From NCBI RefSeq assembly GCF_003515775.1, contig NZ_QWEI01000002.1, positions 248,001 through 312,000 on the forward strand: 64,000 nucleotides of DNA, read 5' to 3'. Shown here piece after piece: positions 18,066 through 26,284 of the stretch. The position numbers and the translations under genes are program-made. Source of the stretch: Ureibacillus yapensis (GTDB lineage: Bacteria; Bacillota; Bacilli; Bacillales_A; Planococcaceae). A model generated the notes under the pieces. It did no database searches, had not been told where the DNA came from, and saw only the letters and a list, made by a program, of their open reading frames with translations. Every line of letters begins with the position of its first letter. The stretch's first letter is position 1.

Positions 18066-19049
18066 CTAGAACGCAGCTAAGCTTCGCATTTCCCGTTCTA
18101 TTTTTTCAGGATTAATCATGAAGTATTTCTCCATTGTATGGGCATATGGCATGGCGGGAATATCCGGGCCAGCCAGGCGCTTAATTGGCGCATCCAAGTC
18201 AAACAAGCAGTGTTCCGCAATGATGGCAGCCACTTCGCTTATTATGCTTCCTTCTTTATTATCTTCCGTTATTAACAACACTTTTCCTGTCTTGCTTGCT
18301 GCTTCGATAATTGCTTCTTGATCCAGCGGATAGATGGTGCGCAAATCGAGTATATGTGCTTCAATTCCGTCATCGGCTAGTCGCTCGGCCGCTTGCAATG
18401 CAAAATTGACGGCCAATCCATAGGTGATTACGGTGATATCTTCCCCTTGACGCTTCACTTCCGCTTTTCCGATTGGTACGATATAATCATCCGCCGGCAC
18501 TTCCCCTTTCAAGAGTCGGTAAGCCCTTTTATGTTCAAAGAATAGTACCGGATCTTCATCGCGAATAGCTGCTTTCAACAATCCCTTTGCATCATACGGT
18601 GAGGAAGGAATCACGATTTTCAACCCAGGGGTTCCTGCGAATAATGCTTCAACTGATTGTGAGTGGTAGAGCGCTCCATGAACGCCGCCTCCAAATGGTG
18701 CTCGAACAACGAGCGGACAATTCCAGTCATTATTTGATCGATAGCGAATTTTCGCTGCTTCCGAAACGATTTGGTTAACGGCGGGCATGATAAAATCCGC
18801 AAATTGCATCTCCGCAATCGGGCGCATTCCAACCATTGCCGCCCCAATCGCAACGCCGGCAATGGCGCTTTCTGCCAAAGGCGTATCCAATACGCGGTAT
18901 TCGCCGAATTGATCGTAAAGACCGGATGTGGCTTTAAAAACACCGCCTTTTTTACCAACATCTTCTCCCAATATAAATACGCGCTCATCGCGTTCCATTT
19001 CTTCTTTCATTGCCAATAAAATCGCTTCAATATATGACATGACCGCCAT
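18066..19049 (-). CDS. bkdAB: Branched-chain alpha-keto acid dehydrogenase E1 beta subunit
   Basis: A 327-residue transketolase-like E1 beta subunit. It starts MAVMSYIEAILLAMKEEMER and carries FILGEDVGKKGGVFKATSGL and the conserved RAPFGGGVHGALYHSQSVEA. With E1 alpha it decarboxylates 2-oxo-isovalerate and related acids using thiamine diphosphate. Its ATG overlaps the bkdAA stop by one base (TAATG), and the GGAG within the end of bkdAA serves as ribosome site. bkdB follows after 15 bases. Confidence 0.95.
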   Translation of the reverse strand: MAVMSYIEAILLAMKEEMERDERVFILGEDVGKKGGVFKATSGLYDQFGEYRVLDTPLAESAIAGVAIGAAMVGMRPIAEMQFADFIMPAVNQIVSEAAKIRYRSNNDWNCPLVVRAPFGGGVHGALYHSQSVEALFAGTPGLKIVIPSSPYDAKGLLKAAIRDEDPVLFFEHKRAYRLLKGEVPADDYIVPIGKAEVKRQGEDITVITYGLAVNFALQAAERLADDGIEAHILDLRTIYPLDQEAIIEAASKTGKVLLITEDNKEGSIISEVAAIIAEHCLFDLDAPIKRLAGPDIPAMPYAHTMEKYFMINPEKIEREMRSLAAF

Positions 19050-20059
19050 TATCTTTCATCTCCTTCGTCGTAAACATATTTCAACGCATGCTCAGGAGGT
19101 GCGTATGGCGCATTTTCGGCATAATCGGTTGCTTCATTGACAATTTCCATAATTTCTTCATTCAATTTTGCCAATTCTTCTTCCGTTGCTACATTTTGCT
19201 CTTTTATATAACTTTCAAATAATGTTATGGGGTCGTTCGCGCGACCTTCCGCTATGTCTTCTGCAGTCCGGTATTGGCGATCGTCATCATCCGAAGAGTG
19301 CGCTGTTAGGCGATACGTAAGCGTTTCGATTAAACTTGGCCCTTCTCCCCTTCTTGCGCGATCGGCTGCTTCTTTTACAACACGATAGACTTCCAGCGGA
19401 TTTTGCCCATCGACTGTGACTCCAGGCATACCATAGCCGATTGCACGATCGGATATTTTTGCACATCCCAATTGTTTTTCGACAGGAACGGAAATCGCAT
19501 ATTGATTATTTTCAACCATAATAATTACCGGGAGTTTATGCACTCCTGCAAAGTTTGCTCCTTCATGAAAGTCTCCCTGGTTTGTGGAGCCTTCCCCTAA
19601 TGTGACAAACGCCAGGTAATCTTCATTGCGCATTTTGCCTGCAAGTGCCACTCCTACCGCATGAGGAATCTGTGTTGCGACTGGTGAAGAACCTGTAAGA
19701 ATGCGATTTTTCTTTTGGCCAAAATGGCCAGGCATTTGGCGCCCACCTGAGTTTGGATCTTCTGCTTTCGCAAATGCAGATAACAATAAGTCTTTTGCTG
19801 TCATGCCAAAATGCAGCACCACACCCATATCGCGATAATAAGGTGCAATATAATCCTTTGTACGATCCAGTGCAAAAGCTGCCCCTACTTGTGCCGCTTC
19901 CTGGCCTTGGCACGAGACGACAAAAGGAATTTTGCCTGCACGGTTCAGCAGCCACATTCTTTCATCCAGTCTTCTTGCAGTCAACATCGTTTGATACATT
20001 TGCATCACATCTTCATTGGATAGACCTAATTGAGTGTGATGAATTTTTGCCTCTCCCAT
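19049..20059 (-). CDS. bkdAA: Branched-chain alpha-keto acid dehydrogenase E1 alpha subunit
   Basis: A 336-residue thiamine-diphosphate-binding subunit. The cofactor motif runs from LGEGSTNQGDFHEGANFA (near residue 155) to VENNQYAIS (the closing Asn pair), and the phosphorylation-loop equivalent RLTAHSSDDD is present near residue 275. It starts with ATG after GGGAAGGGATG. It lies 92 bases after lpdV and is coupled to bkdAB. Confidence 0.95.
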   Translation of the reverse strand: MGEAKIHHTQLGLSNEDVMQMYQTMLTARRLDERMWLLNRAGKIPFVVSCQGQEAAQVGAAFALDRTKDYIAPYYRDMGVVLHFGMTAKDLLLSAFAKAEDPNSGGRQMPGHFGQKKNRILTGSSPVATQIPHAVGVALAGKMRNEDYLAFVTLGEGSTNQGDFHEGANFAGVHKLPVIIMVENNQYAISVPVEKQLGCAKISDRAIGYGMPGVTVDGQNPLEVYRVVKEAADRARRGEGPSLIETLTYRLTAHSSDDDDRQYRTAEDIAEGRANDPITLFESYIKEQNVATEEELAKLNEEIMEIVNEATDYAENAPYAPPEHALKYVYDEGDER

Positions 20060-20151
20060 ATTTTAAACATCCCTTCCCAGATAAACTGGAATTCTTTCTC
20101 TTTTCTCTCTTCTATTTTAAAATAAAAATTAAATTTCTACCAAACAGGGCT

Positions 20152-21570
20152 CTAAAAATGGATGGCTCTCCCATCCACCGCCAAGGCTGCTTCACCGATT
20201 GCTTCGCTCAGTGAAGGATGTGGGTGGATTGTCTCCCCTATTTCCCACGGCGTCGCATCCAAAAGCATTGCCAACGAAGCTTCGGAAATTAAATCTGTTA
20301 CATGCGTTCCAATCATATGCACACCGATCAGATCATTTGTTTCTTTATCGGCAATCATCTTTACAAAACCTTCCGCATAGCCATGAACGAGGGCCTTTCC
20401 TATTCCCTTGAATGGAAACTTGCCTACTTTAACGTTAAGGCCTTCTTTAACAGCCTGTTCTTCCGTCAAGCCAATACTTGCCGCTTCCGGGTAGCTGTAG
20501 ATGCAGCGCGCTACATTTGTATAGTGAATAGGATGTATGTTGCCATGAACGATATGTTCAACCGCCAACTTGCCTTCATGTGCAGCGATATGGGCAAGCT
20601 GCATGCCACCAATCACATCGCCAATGGCATAAATGTGTTTTTCCTTTGTTTGAAATACATCGTTGACTTTAATAAAATTCTCATCAAATTCGATTTCTGT
20701 ATTTTCCAGGCCAATTCCTTGTATATTTCCAACTCTCCCCACAGCCAATAATAATTTTTCTGCTGTAAAGGTTTGCATTTTGCCTTCCACATTTACGGAA
20801 ATGGTAAGCTGTTCTGAGCAATCGATGGATTCTGTTATAATTTCGGCGTTTTTAAAGATTTTAATGCCGCGTTTTACAAGCTGCTTTTCCATATCATTTG
20901 AAATATCAACATCTTCCGTTGGCAGAATGCGGCTATTATATTCCAATACGGTTACATCCACCCCAAAATCATTGAGCATGGATGCCCACTCGATCCCTAT
21001 GACACCGCCACCTACAATGATCATTGAGGAAGGGAGAGATTCGAGTTCCAATGCGTGATCGGAAGATAATATCTTTTGACCATCAACTAAAATCCCGTCT
21101 ATAGTGCGAGGCTTGGAACCAGTGGCAAGTATGATGTTTTTGGGCAACAGCATTTCATTTTCGCCATTTTCCATTTCTACTGAGATTGTTCCGGGGATTG
21201 GGGAAAAAATAGAAGGACCTAAAATTCTTCCGATTCCATGATAAATATCGATTTTTCCTTTTTTCATTAGTGATTTGATGCCAGAATGAAGTTGATCGAC
21301 GATTGCTTGTTTCCGTTGCTGGACCAGCTTGAAATTCAGTTCCGCTTTGGAAATTTCGACCCCATATTCCAGCGCATTGATGGATTGTCTGTAAACTTCC
21401 GCGCTTCGTAATAAGGCTTTGCTTGGGATGCACCCTTTATGTAAACATGTGCCACCAAGTTGCCCCTTCTCAACGATGGCGGTTTTAAGTCCAAGTTGAG
21501 CGGCTCTAATTGCAGCTACATAACCCCCTGTGCCACCTCCAACGATGACTAAATCATATTCCTGAGCCAA
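20152..21570 (-). CDS. lpdV: Dihydrolipoamide dehydrogenase (E3) of the branched-chain complex
   Basis: A 472-residue FAD-dependent pyridine nucleotide-disulfide oxidoreductase that reoxidises the lipoyl group of BkdB. FAD motif VIVGGGTGGYVAAIRAAQLG is at the N-terminus, the redox-active disulfide is in GGTCLHKGCIPSK (Cys near residues 42 and 47), the NAD motif IIVGGGVIGIEWA is near residue 180, and the C-terminal interface has HPHPSLSE with the catalytic His. The start is TTG at 21570 (Ala-Gln-Glu-Tyr-Asp follows), six bases after GGAGGG; an open frame extends ten codons upstream. The B. subtilis homologue has the same organisation. Confidence 0.94.
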   Translation of the reverse strand: MAQEYDLVIVGGGTGGYVAAIRAAQLGLKTAIVEKGQLGGTCLHKGCIPSKALLRSAEVYRQSINALEYGVEISKAELNFKLVQQRKQAIVDQLHSGIKSLMKKGKIDIYHGIGRILGPSIFSPIPGTISVEMENGENEMLLPKNIILATGSKPRTIDGILVDGQKILSSDHALELESLPSSMIIVGGGVIGIEWASMLNDFGVDVTVLEYNSRILPTEDVDISNDMEKQLVKRGIKIFKNAEIITESIDCSEQLTISVNVEGKMQTFTAEKLLLAVGRVGNIQGIGLENTEIEFDENFIKVNDVFQTKEKHIYAIGDVIGGMQLAHIAAHEGKLAVEHIVHGNIHPIHYTNVARCIYSYPEAASIGLTEEQAVKEGLNVKVGKFPFKGIGKALVHGYAEGFVKMIADKETNDLIGVHMIGTHVTDLISEASLAMLLDATPWEIGETIHPHPSLSEAIGEAALAVDGRAIHF

Positions 21571-21641
21571 ATATTTCCCTCCTAACAAATTGGGAAGCAA
21601 AGTTATACTTTACTCCCCCCAAACATCGATATAATCCCGAT

Positions 21642-22736
21642 TTATCTGCCGTTTAAGATGTTTTTGCCATTCTTCAAAAATTGGGAACGCGATTTAGAGA
21701 CGCGCTCAATGCGCTCTTCGGCCAGACGATTCGCGGCCAAGTAAGTCGGAATTCCATCTCGTTTCGATATTTCGAAAATTTTCAAGATGCTGTCGTAGAT
21801 CGCTTCCACACGTTTCATGGCACGTTCTCGATTATAGCCATATAATTCATCGGCCACATTGATGACTCCGCCTGCATTTATCACATAATCAGGAGCATAA
21901 ATAATGCCCATTTCATGGATCATATCTCCATGTCTTGATTCTTTTAACTGATTATTAGCCGACCCGGCAATCACCTTAGCTTTCAGCTCGGGAATTGTTT
22001 CATCATTAATAATCGCGCCCAAAGCACATGGGGAGAAAATATCTACATCCTGGCGATAAATCTCATCGGGTGCGACTGGCTTTGCGCTAAAATCATTTAC
22101 AACGCGTTCCACGGCTTTCGGATTAATATCCGTAACAACCAATTCAGCGCCATCTTTATATAAATAGTCACATAAGGTATAAGCGACATTCCCCAATCCT
22201 TGCACAGCAATCTTGCGTCCTTTCAAGCTTTCCGTTCCAAACGCTTCTTTTACTGCCGCTTTCATGCCAAGATATACCCCATATGCAGTTACTGGGGAAG
22301 GATTTCCCGACGAACCGAATGTTGGTGAAATCCCCGTTACATAATCTGTTTCTTCGTGGATAATGTCCATGTCGGAAACTGTTGTTCCTACGTCTTCAGC
22401 TGTAATATACCGACCGTTCAACCCTTGGATAAAACGTCCCAGTGCACGGAACATTTCTTCATTTTTATCTTTGAATGGATCCCCTATAATCACGGTTTTT
22501 CCGCCTCCAAGATTGAGACCAGCCGCTGCATTTTTATAAGTCATGCCGCGCGCTAAACGAAGCGCATCTTCTATCGCTTGCTCCTCGGTTGCATAGGTCC
22601 ACATTCTGGCTCCACCCAATGCTGGGCCTAATGTGGTATCATGAATAGCAATAATCGCTTTCAAACCAGAAGTTTTGTCTTGGCAGAATACGACTTGTTC
22701 ATAATCATATTTTTCAAGGTACTTGAATATCTCCAT
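21642..22736 (-). CDS. bcd: Leucine (branched-chain amino acid) dehydrogenase
   Basis: A 364-residue NAD-dependent amino acid dehydrogenase that deaminates Leu, Ile and Val to the 2-oxo acids used by the BCKDH complex. The catalytic Lys is in [16 protein letters not shown] (near residue 80), a further conserved stretch is [10 protein letters not shown], and the NAD motif [13 protein letters not shown] is near residue 180. The ATG at 22736 has GGAGGG upstream, and the frame is open 22 codons further without another ribosome site. It is the first gene of the cluster. In B. subtilis ptb lies before and buk after bcd; neither is present here. Confidence 0.94.
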   Translation of the reverse strand: MEIFKYLEKYDYEQVVFCQDKTSGLKAIIAIHDTTLGPALGGARMWTYATEEQAIEDALRLARGMTYKNAAAGLNLGGGKTVIIGDPFKDKNEEMFRALGRFIQGLNGRYITAEDVGTTVSDMDIIHEETDYVTGISPTFGSSGNPSPVTAYGVYLGMKAAVKEAFGTESLKGRKIAVQGLGNVAYTLCDYLYKDGAELVVTDINPKAVERVVNDFSAKPVAPDEIYRQDVDIFSPCALGAIINDETIPELKAKVIAGSANNQLKESRHGDMIHEMGIIYAPDYVINAGGVINVADELYGYNRERAMKRVEAIYDSILKIFEISKRDGIPTYLAANRLAEERIERVSKSRSQFLKNGKNILNGR

Positions 22737-22848
22737 ACAATTCCCTCCAAAAAGTAAGCGTTTTCTTTCTCGTATTTGCGTTAATTTCTTCCAAAAAACC
22801 ATTATATTCTAAATAACGGTTTTTCTATCTACTTTTACCTTACTTTTA

Positions 22849-22878
22849 AATATGGAATTAGGCAACTATTAATGTCAA
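22849..22878 (-). promoter_or_regulatory. Candidate promoter of the bcd-bkd operon
   Basis: On the minus strand a perfect TTGACA (22878-22873) is followed after 18 bases by CATATT, about 110 bases upstream of the bcd start. No sigma-54 type -24/-12 element, as used for B. subtilis bkd, was found in this gap. Confidence 0.4.
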
Positions 22879-22948
22879 AATCGTTTTATTCAAGAATATT
22901 TAGATTATTTTAATTATTCCATTATTTTATGTAATACTTTCGAGTTTC

Positions 22949-22976
22949 TTGACTTTTAAAGGGGCAATTGTAAAAT
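22949..22976 (+). promoter_or_regulatory. Candidate promoter of the DUF2627 gene
   Basis: TTGACT and TAAAAT are separated by 16 bases, 28 bases upstream of the ATG at 23004. Confidence 0.5.
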
Positions 22977-23003
22977 AAAAGGAGTAAAGAGGTGTAAAAA
23001 CTT

Positions 23004-23255
23004 ATGCAAAGAATGCTCGCATTCATCGTTATGTTAATTCCTGCATTAATGGCTGGAGCAGGAATCAAGTTTATGAGAGATACATTATTCGGAAAATTGA
23101 TTTCTCCATTCCCTTGGATTTGGCTGCAGTTTGTAATAGGGATTATCTTCCTTGTCGTTGGGCTTGGCTTTTTTGCCGGCTTCATATTACATAGAGATCG
23201 AAAAAATGGAAAAATACCTCCAAAGATGCCAAAAGGAAAAACGGAAATCAATTAG
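23004..23255 (+). CDS. yqzF: DUF2627 family membrane protein (YqzF-like)
   Basis: An 83-residue protein with two hydrophobic helices (about residues 3-22 and 38-63) and a basic C-terminal tail (HRDRKNGKIPPKMPKGK). It matches the DUF2627 family, whose B. subtilis member YqzF also lies between the glycerophosphodiesterase and bkd genes. GAGGTG precedes the ATG. It is a single-gene plus-strand unit converging on the glpQ-like gene. Function unknown. Confidence 0.82.
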   Translation: MQRMLAFIVMLIPALMAGAGIKFMRDTLFGKLISPFPWIWLQFVIGIIFLVVGLGFFAGFILHRDRKNGKIPPKMPKGKTEIN

Positions 23256-23311
23256 CAAATTGAAGCGCTTAACAATGCGGTTATTAGAACATGGATTCAT
23301 ACAAAAAAACA

Positions 23312-23357
23312 AGGCGTTCGTTTTAAGGATCACCCAATTCCTTTTAACTGAACGCCT
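23312..23357. terminator. Bidirectional terminator between DUF2627 and the phosphodiesterase gene
   Basis: Long, slightly imperfect inverted repeat (AGGCGTTC.GTTTTAAGGA against TCCTTTTAACTGAACGCCT). T-runs lie on both sides: GTTTTGTCTTTTT on plus, CTTGTTTTTTTG on minus. It overlaps the last codons of the phosphodiesterase gene. Confidence 0.8.
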
Positions 23358-24087
23358 GTTTTGTCTTTTTCCCCTTTACCTTTTTAGCCACTTTATCCGG
23401 ATAATCCGTTATCCATCCTACAACAGATTCATCAGGGGCTGCGAGGTAAGGTTCGGTTCCATTGACGGCATAAAACCTGATTCCTTTTCCAGCTTGTTGC
23501 GCGGCTTCTAAATAACGCTGTTTATAATATTTTTTATGGGCATGAACTGCATCGATATGGGAAAGGTTAACCAGCTCCTGCCAATCAAACTTTTTTGTAA
23601 CAATGAAAGCTGTTTCATAATCAGGCCTCTGCATTTTCACTAGTCGAAGCAATTCATCATGAAAAGAAGAAAAATGGCTTCCAGCTGGTAACTTCAATTT
23701 TTTTAAGCCCTCTATCATTGCTTCCCGATTGTTCAGCAGCGTTTCTTTCAACTCGACATTTAACGGCATATTATGAAAATTCGCCCATTCAACCACCTGT
23801 TGAAATGAAGGGATTCGTTCTTTTGAAAACTTTCTAAAGAAGTGTTTTCCAAGAGGAAAGTTCATTAGTTCTTCATAAGTACATTCGCTAATTTTTTTAT
23901 TGATTCCGGTAAGCCGAAATAATTCAAAGTCATGAAAAACAATCAATACACCGTCTTTTGTACATTGAATATCCAGTTCGATGCCATCCGCTTTCAGTAT
24001 TCTGGCTTTTTCAAAGGATTTAAAAGTATTTTCCAGCGCATGGCCAGAAGCACCACGGTGTGCAAAAATAGAGATCGATTTAGACAT
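23344..24087 (-). CDS. Glycerophosphodiester phosphodiesterase (GlpQ/UgpQ family)
   Basis: A 247-residue TIM-barrel enzyme hydrolysing glycerophosphodiesters to glycerol-3-phosphate and an alcohol. Family residues: HRGASGHALENTFKSF (catalytic His and Glu, residue about 9 onward), GIELDIQCTKDGVLIVFHDF (metal Glu/Asp and the second catalytic His) and NVELK further on. No signal peptide, so probably cytosolic. It corresponds in position to B. subtilis yqiK. The start overlaps the stop of the FapA-like gene by one base (TAATG), indicating co-transcription. Confidence 0.92.
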   Translation of the reverse strand: MSKSISIFAHRGASGHALENTFKSFEKARILKADGIELDIQCTKDGVLIVFHDFELFRLTGINKKISECTYEELMNFPLGKHFFRKFSKERIPSFQQVVEWANFHNMPLNVELKETLLNNREAMIEGLKKLKLPAGSHFSSFHDELLRLVKMQRPDYETAFIVTKKFDWQELVNLSHIDAVHAHKKYYKQRYLEAAQQAGKGIRFYAVNGTEPYLAAPDESVVGWITDYPDKVAKKVKGKKTKQAFS

Positions 24088-25655
24088 TATACATTCAACT
24101 CCCCAAACTCCAATAAAAATCTCCCTTGCGTTCGTTTGTTTAAAACAGAGGATTTTGTTCCAATTTTAATACAAGTTCCCGGAAACGCCTCTTTCGTAAC
24201 GACAATTTCCTCTTTTCCTGCATTTTTCAGGTTTTCCATCAATTCTTTGATTTCTTGATCGAGTTCGCTTAGGATCTTATTCTTTTTTTTCAATTCAGCT
24301 TCCAAAATCGTTAAACTTTTAAGCTGCTGGTTGTTTAAGCTGTTTTTTAATGGATAAATATCGTTTAATCTTGAAGTCAGATTAACAACATTTTCTCTCT
24401 CGCTTTTAAGCATGGCAGCTTTTTCTTGGATACTTTTATTTGCTTCCTGTTTGCTTAAACAGTCTATGACCAATTCCGTTTGCCTTTCTAGGCGGTTTCC
24501 TGAAATGCCGGTTACAATGCGGCTTTTCGCAATTGCTTTCCCTCCAATAATTTTTCCTTTTCGTTCATCAAGCAATATGGAGTTTGCTATTAAATAAGAC
24601 CCCATTGAATATAGCCCAATCACGATTTCATTTTTGGCAAGCAATTTAGCGTCATTTACGTGTTTTACAAAAATACTGCCGCCAGCTTCAATTTCAGTTT
24701 CGCCAAGACCGAAAACGCCGCCTTTTATGTAAATATCCCCGTTTTCAGATTTGATGCTTGCTGCGCCTGTAATTCCCTCGGCACTTTCAATCGAAATATC
24801 CCCCGTTGCCATGATGGAAAAGCCACTGGATACCGTCCCGCGAACAGTCACTGATCCATCGAACGTAATATTTCCGGTAGCATAGCCAACGTCCCCCTCA
24901 ATCGGCAAGTGATGGCTCACGGATAAAAGCCCTTGCTGCTTTTGCACGATTCCTGTTTTCGCAGCATATAGAACAATCTTTCCATTTTCAACTTTTTCAT
25001 AAGCGGCTTTTGGGTCATATCGAAGTGATTGGTCATCTCCAGGAGGTGCAGATATAGATTCGCCCAAAATATTCTTGCCATCTATACCGGGCTGTGGAGG
25101 TATTTTTTCACCCAACCAGTCCCCTTCTTTAATTTCAAAGATGAAATTCATTTCAAAGTAGTCAGCTTTTCCATCTTCACGTATTACTGGTTTTCTCTCG
25201 GGAATTTCCAAATACGTTATTTTGGCATCTTCGCCTTTTTTGGGCAGCATCCCCTCTGCAACTTTATAGGACTTGCCGGGAATCATCTTTTTAAAATCAA
25301 TCTTTTTAATTCCATATACTATTCTATTATGTTGCAATAATTCATCCAGAGTTACCAAGAGTTTTTCTTCTTTGCTTTTTAGCTGGTCGGTTGATGCATT
25401 CAAGGAGACAGAAGCCGACATTTTATCTTTTGAAATTTCCAGTTCGATGATTGGCAGCCACTGGCCAATCTCCACTCGATCTGAAACTTTACCCAATGCT
25501 TGTTTTAATGCACTAAAATTGGTGAGTCGGATGCGTGGAAATTGACGCAGAAGCTGATCAAATTCTTTCAGTGGAAAATTTGGCCGAATCGTTTTGAGAT
25601 AGACTTTATCTTTTTCTTCTATTGTTTCTAAATAATCATTTGAAAAAATTAACAA
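24087..25655 (-). CDS. FapA family protein (DUF342)
   Basis: A 522-residue DUF342/FapA-type protein. The N-terminal part (to about residue 150) is variable. The centre (about 190-380) is the repetitive beta-helix rich in Gly, Ile and Val (for example GDVGYATGNITFDGSVTVRG) that defines the family. A coiled-coil stretch lies near residues 405-470, followed by a short beta C-terminal segment. FapA proteins are widespread in Bacillales and have been linked to flagellar assembly or polymer-binding, but the biochemical role is not settled. The proposed start is TTG at 25655, five bases after GGTGG. The downstream phosphodiesterase gene overlaps it. Confidence 0.8.
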   Translation of the reverse strand: MLIFSNDYLETIEEKDKVYLKTIRPNFPLKEFDQLLRQFPRIRLTNFSALKQALGKVSDRVEIGQWLPIIELEISKDKMSASVSLNASTDQLKSKEEKLLVTLDELLQHNRIVYGIKKIDFKKMIPGKSYKVAEGMLPKKGEDAKITYLEIPERKPVIREDGKADYFEMNFIFEIKEGDWLGEKIPPQPGIDGKNILGESISAPPGDDQSLRYDPKAAYEKVENGKIVLYAAKTGIVQKQQGLLSVSHHLPIEGDVGYATGNITFDGSVTVRGTVSSGFSIMATGDISIESAEGITGAASIKSENGDIYIKGGVFGLGETEIEAGGSIFVKHVNDAKLLAKNEIVIGLYSMGSYLIANSILLDERKGKIIGGKAIAKSRIVTGISGNRLERQTELVIDCLSKQEANKSIQEKAAMLKSERENVVNLTSRLNDIYPLKNSLNNQQLKSLTILEAELKKKNKILSELDQEIKELMENLKNAGKEEIVVTKEAFPGTCIKIGTKSSVLNKRTQGRFLLEFGELNV

Positions 25656-25766
25656 TGGACCACCCCTTTTGCTCTAGTATAGACGATGGCTTCTCTTTTG
25701 TTTAGCCTTTTACCGGAAAACATGGCATTGTGGTCCAAACTTGATTATTCCTATTAAATTGTCTAT

Positions 25767-26057
25767 CTACTTTTCTTTTTGCTCTTCCTTCCGTTGTTCA
25801 CACGTTTGTTTTGGTTCTGAATAATTCATCGCCTGGGCACTATCTTTGAACCCTTCCGTTGTCGGATCGATGATAATTCCAAACAAGGCCAAAATCAATA
25901 ATATCGATTCTAATGTTTGCTGGATTTTTGCACTGATGACAGTTATATCAATGTTGAAAAGAGCGGCAACGTGATTGGATAACAACATTAATGCAGAAAT
26001 TAATGCAATCCAAAATTGTCTATGTTTCAAGCGGACTTTCCAGTTTATATGCATCAT
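25767..26057 (-). CDS. Phage holin family protein (phi LC3-type), stand-alone
   Basis: About 96 residues. NWKVRLKHRQFWIALISALM at the N-terminus, a second hydrophobic helix (about residues 45-62), then IIDPTTEGFKDSAQAMNY and a charged tail are the hallmarks of the phage_holin_1 family. Holins form membrane lesions that release an endolysin. No endolysin, phage structural gene or integrase is nearby, so this is an isolated copy. The start is one of two adjacent ATGs (26057 or 26054) following GGGGGTGA. It could be a domesticated holin or a prophage remnant. Confidence 0.8.
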   Translation of the reverse strand: MMHINWKVRLKHRQFWIALISALMLLSNHVAALFNIDITVISAKIQQTLESILLILALFGIIIDPTTEGFKDSAQAMNYSEPKQTCEQRKEEQKEK

Positions 26058-26248
26058 CTTCACCCCCAAACTTAATATAATTCGTTCTATCTATAGTATT
26101 TTCGCAATGTTTTTTAAGTTTATATCATTGCCTACCTGACTATAATTTCTAGCGTAGATTTATGTAGTTCTTCAGAAAGATTGCGGGCGTAGTTTTTTTA
26201 TATTCGTCATATAAAAGCGTCGGATAATATGTTCGCTTTACAAAGAAA

Positions 26249-26272
26249 CTGGACTGCTATTAAGCAGTCCAG
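26249..26272 (-). terminator. Terminator of the MFS/acyl-CoA module
   Basis: Inverted repeat CTGGACTGC...GCAGTCCAG just past the MFS stop codon, followed on the minus strand by TTTCTTT. Confidence 0.8.
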
Positions 26273-26284
26273 CTCTTCGAATTT

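Noticed and set aside
22737-22920. Sigma-54 promoter for the bkd operon
   Set aside because: No TGGCAC-N5-TTGC element could be found on the minus strand, and no bkdR gene is near.
25767-26057. Prophage region around the holin
   Set aside because: No integrase, terminase, capsid, tail or lysin gene within the neighbouring 25 kb on either side.
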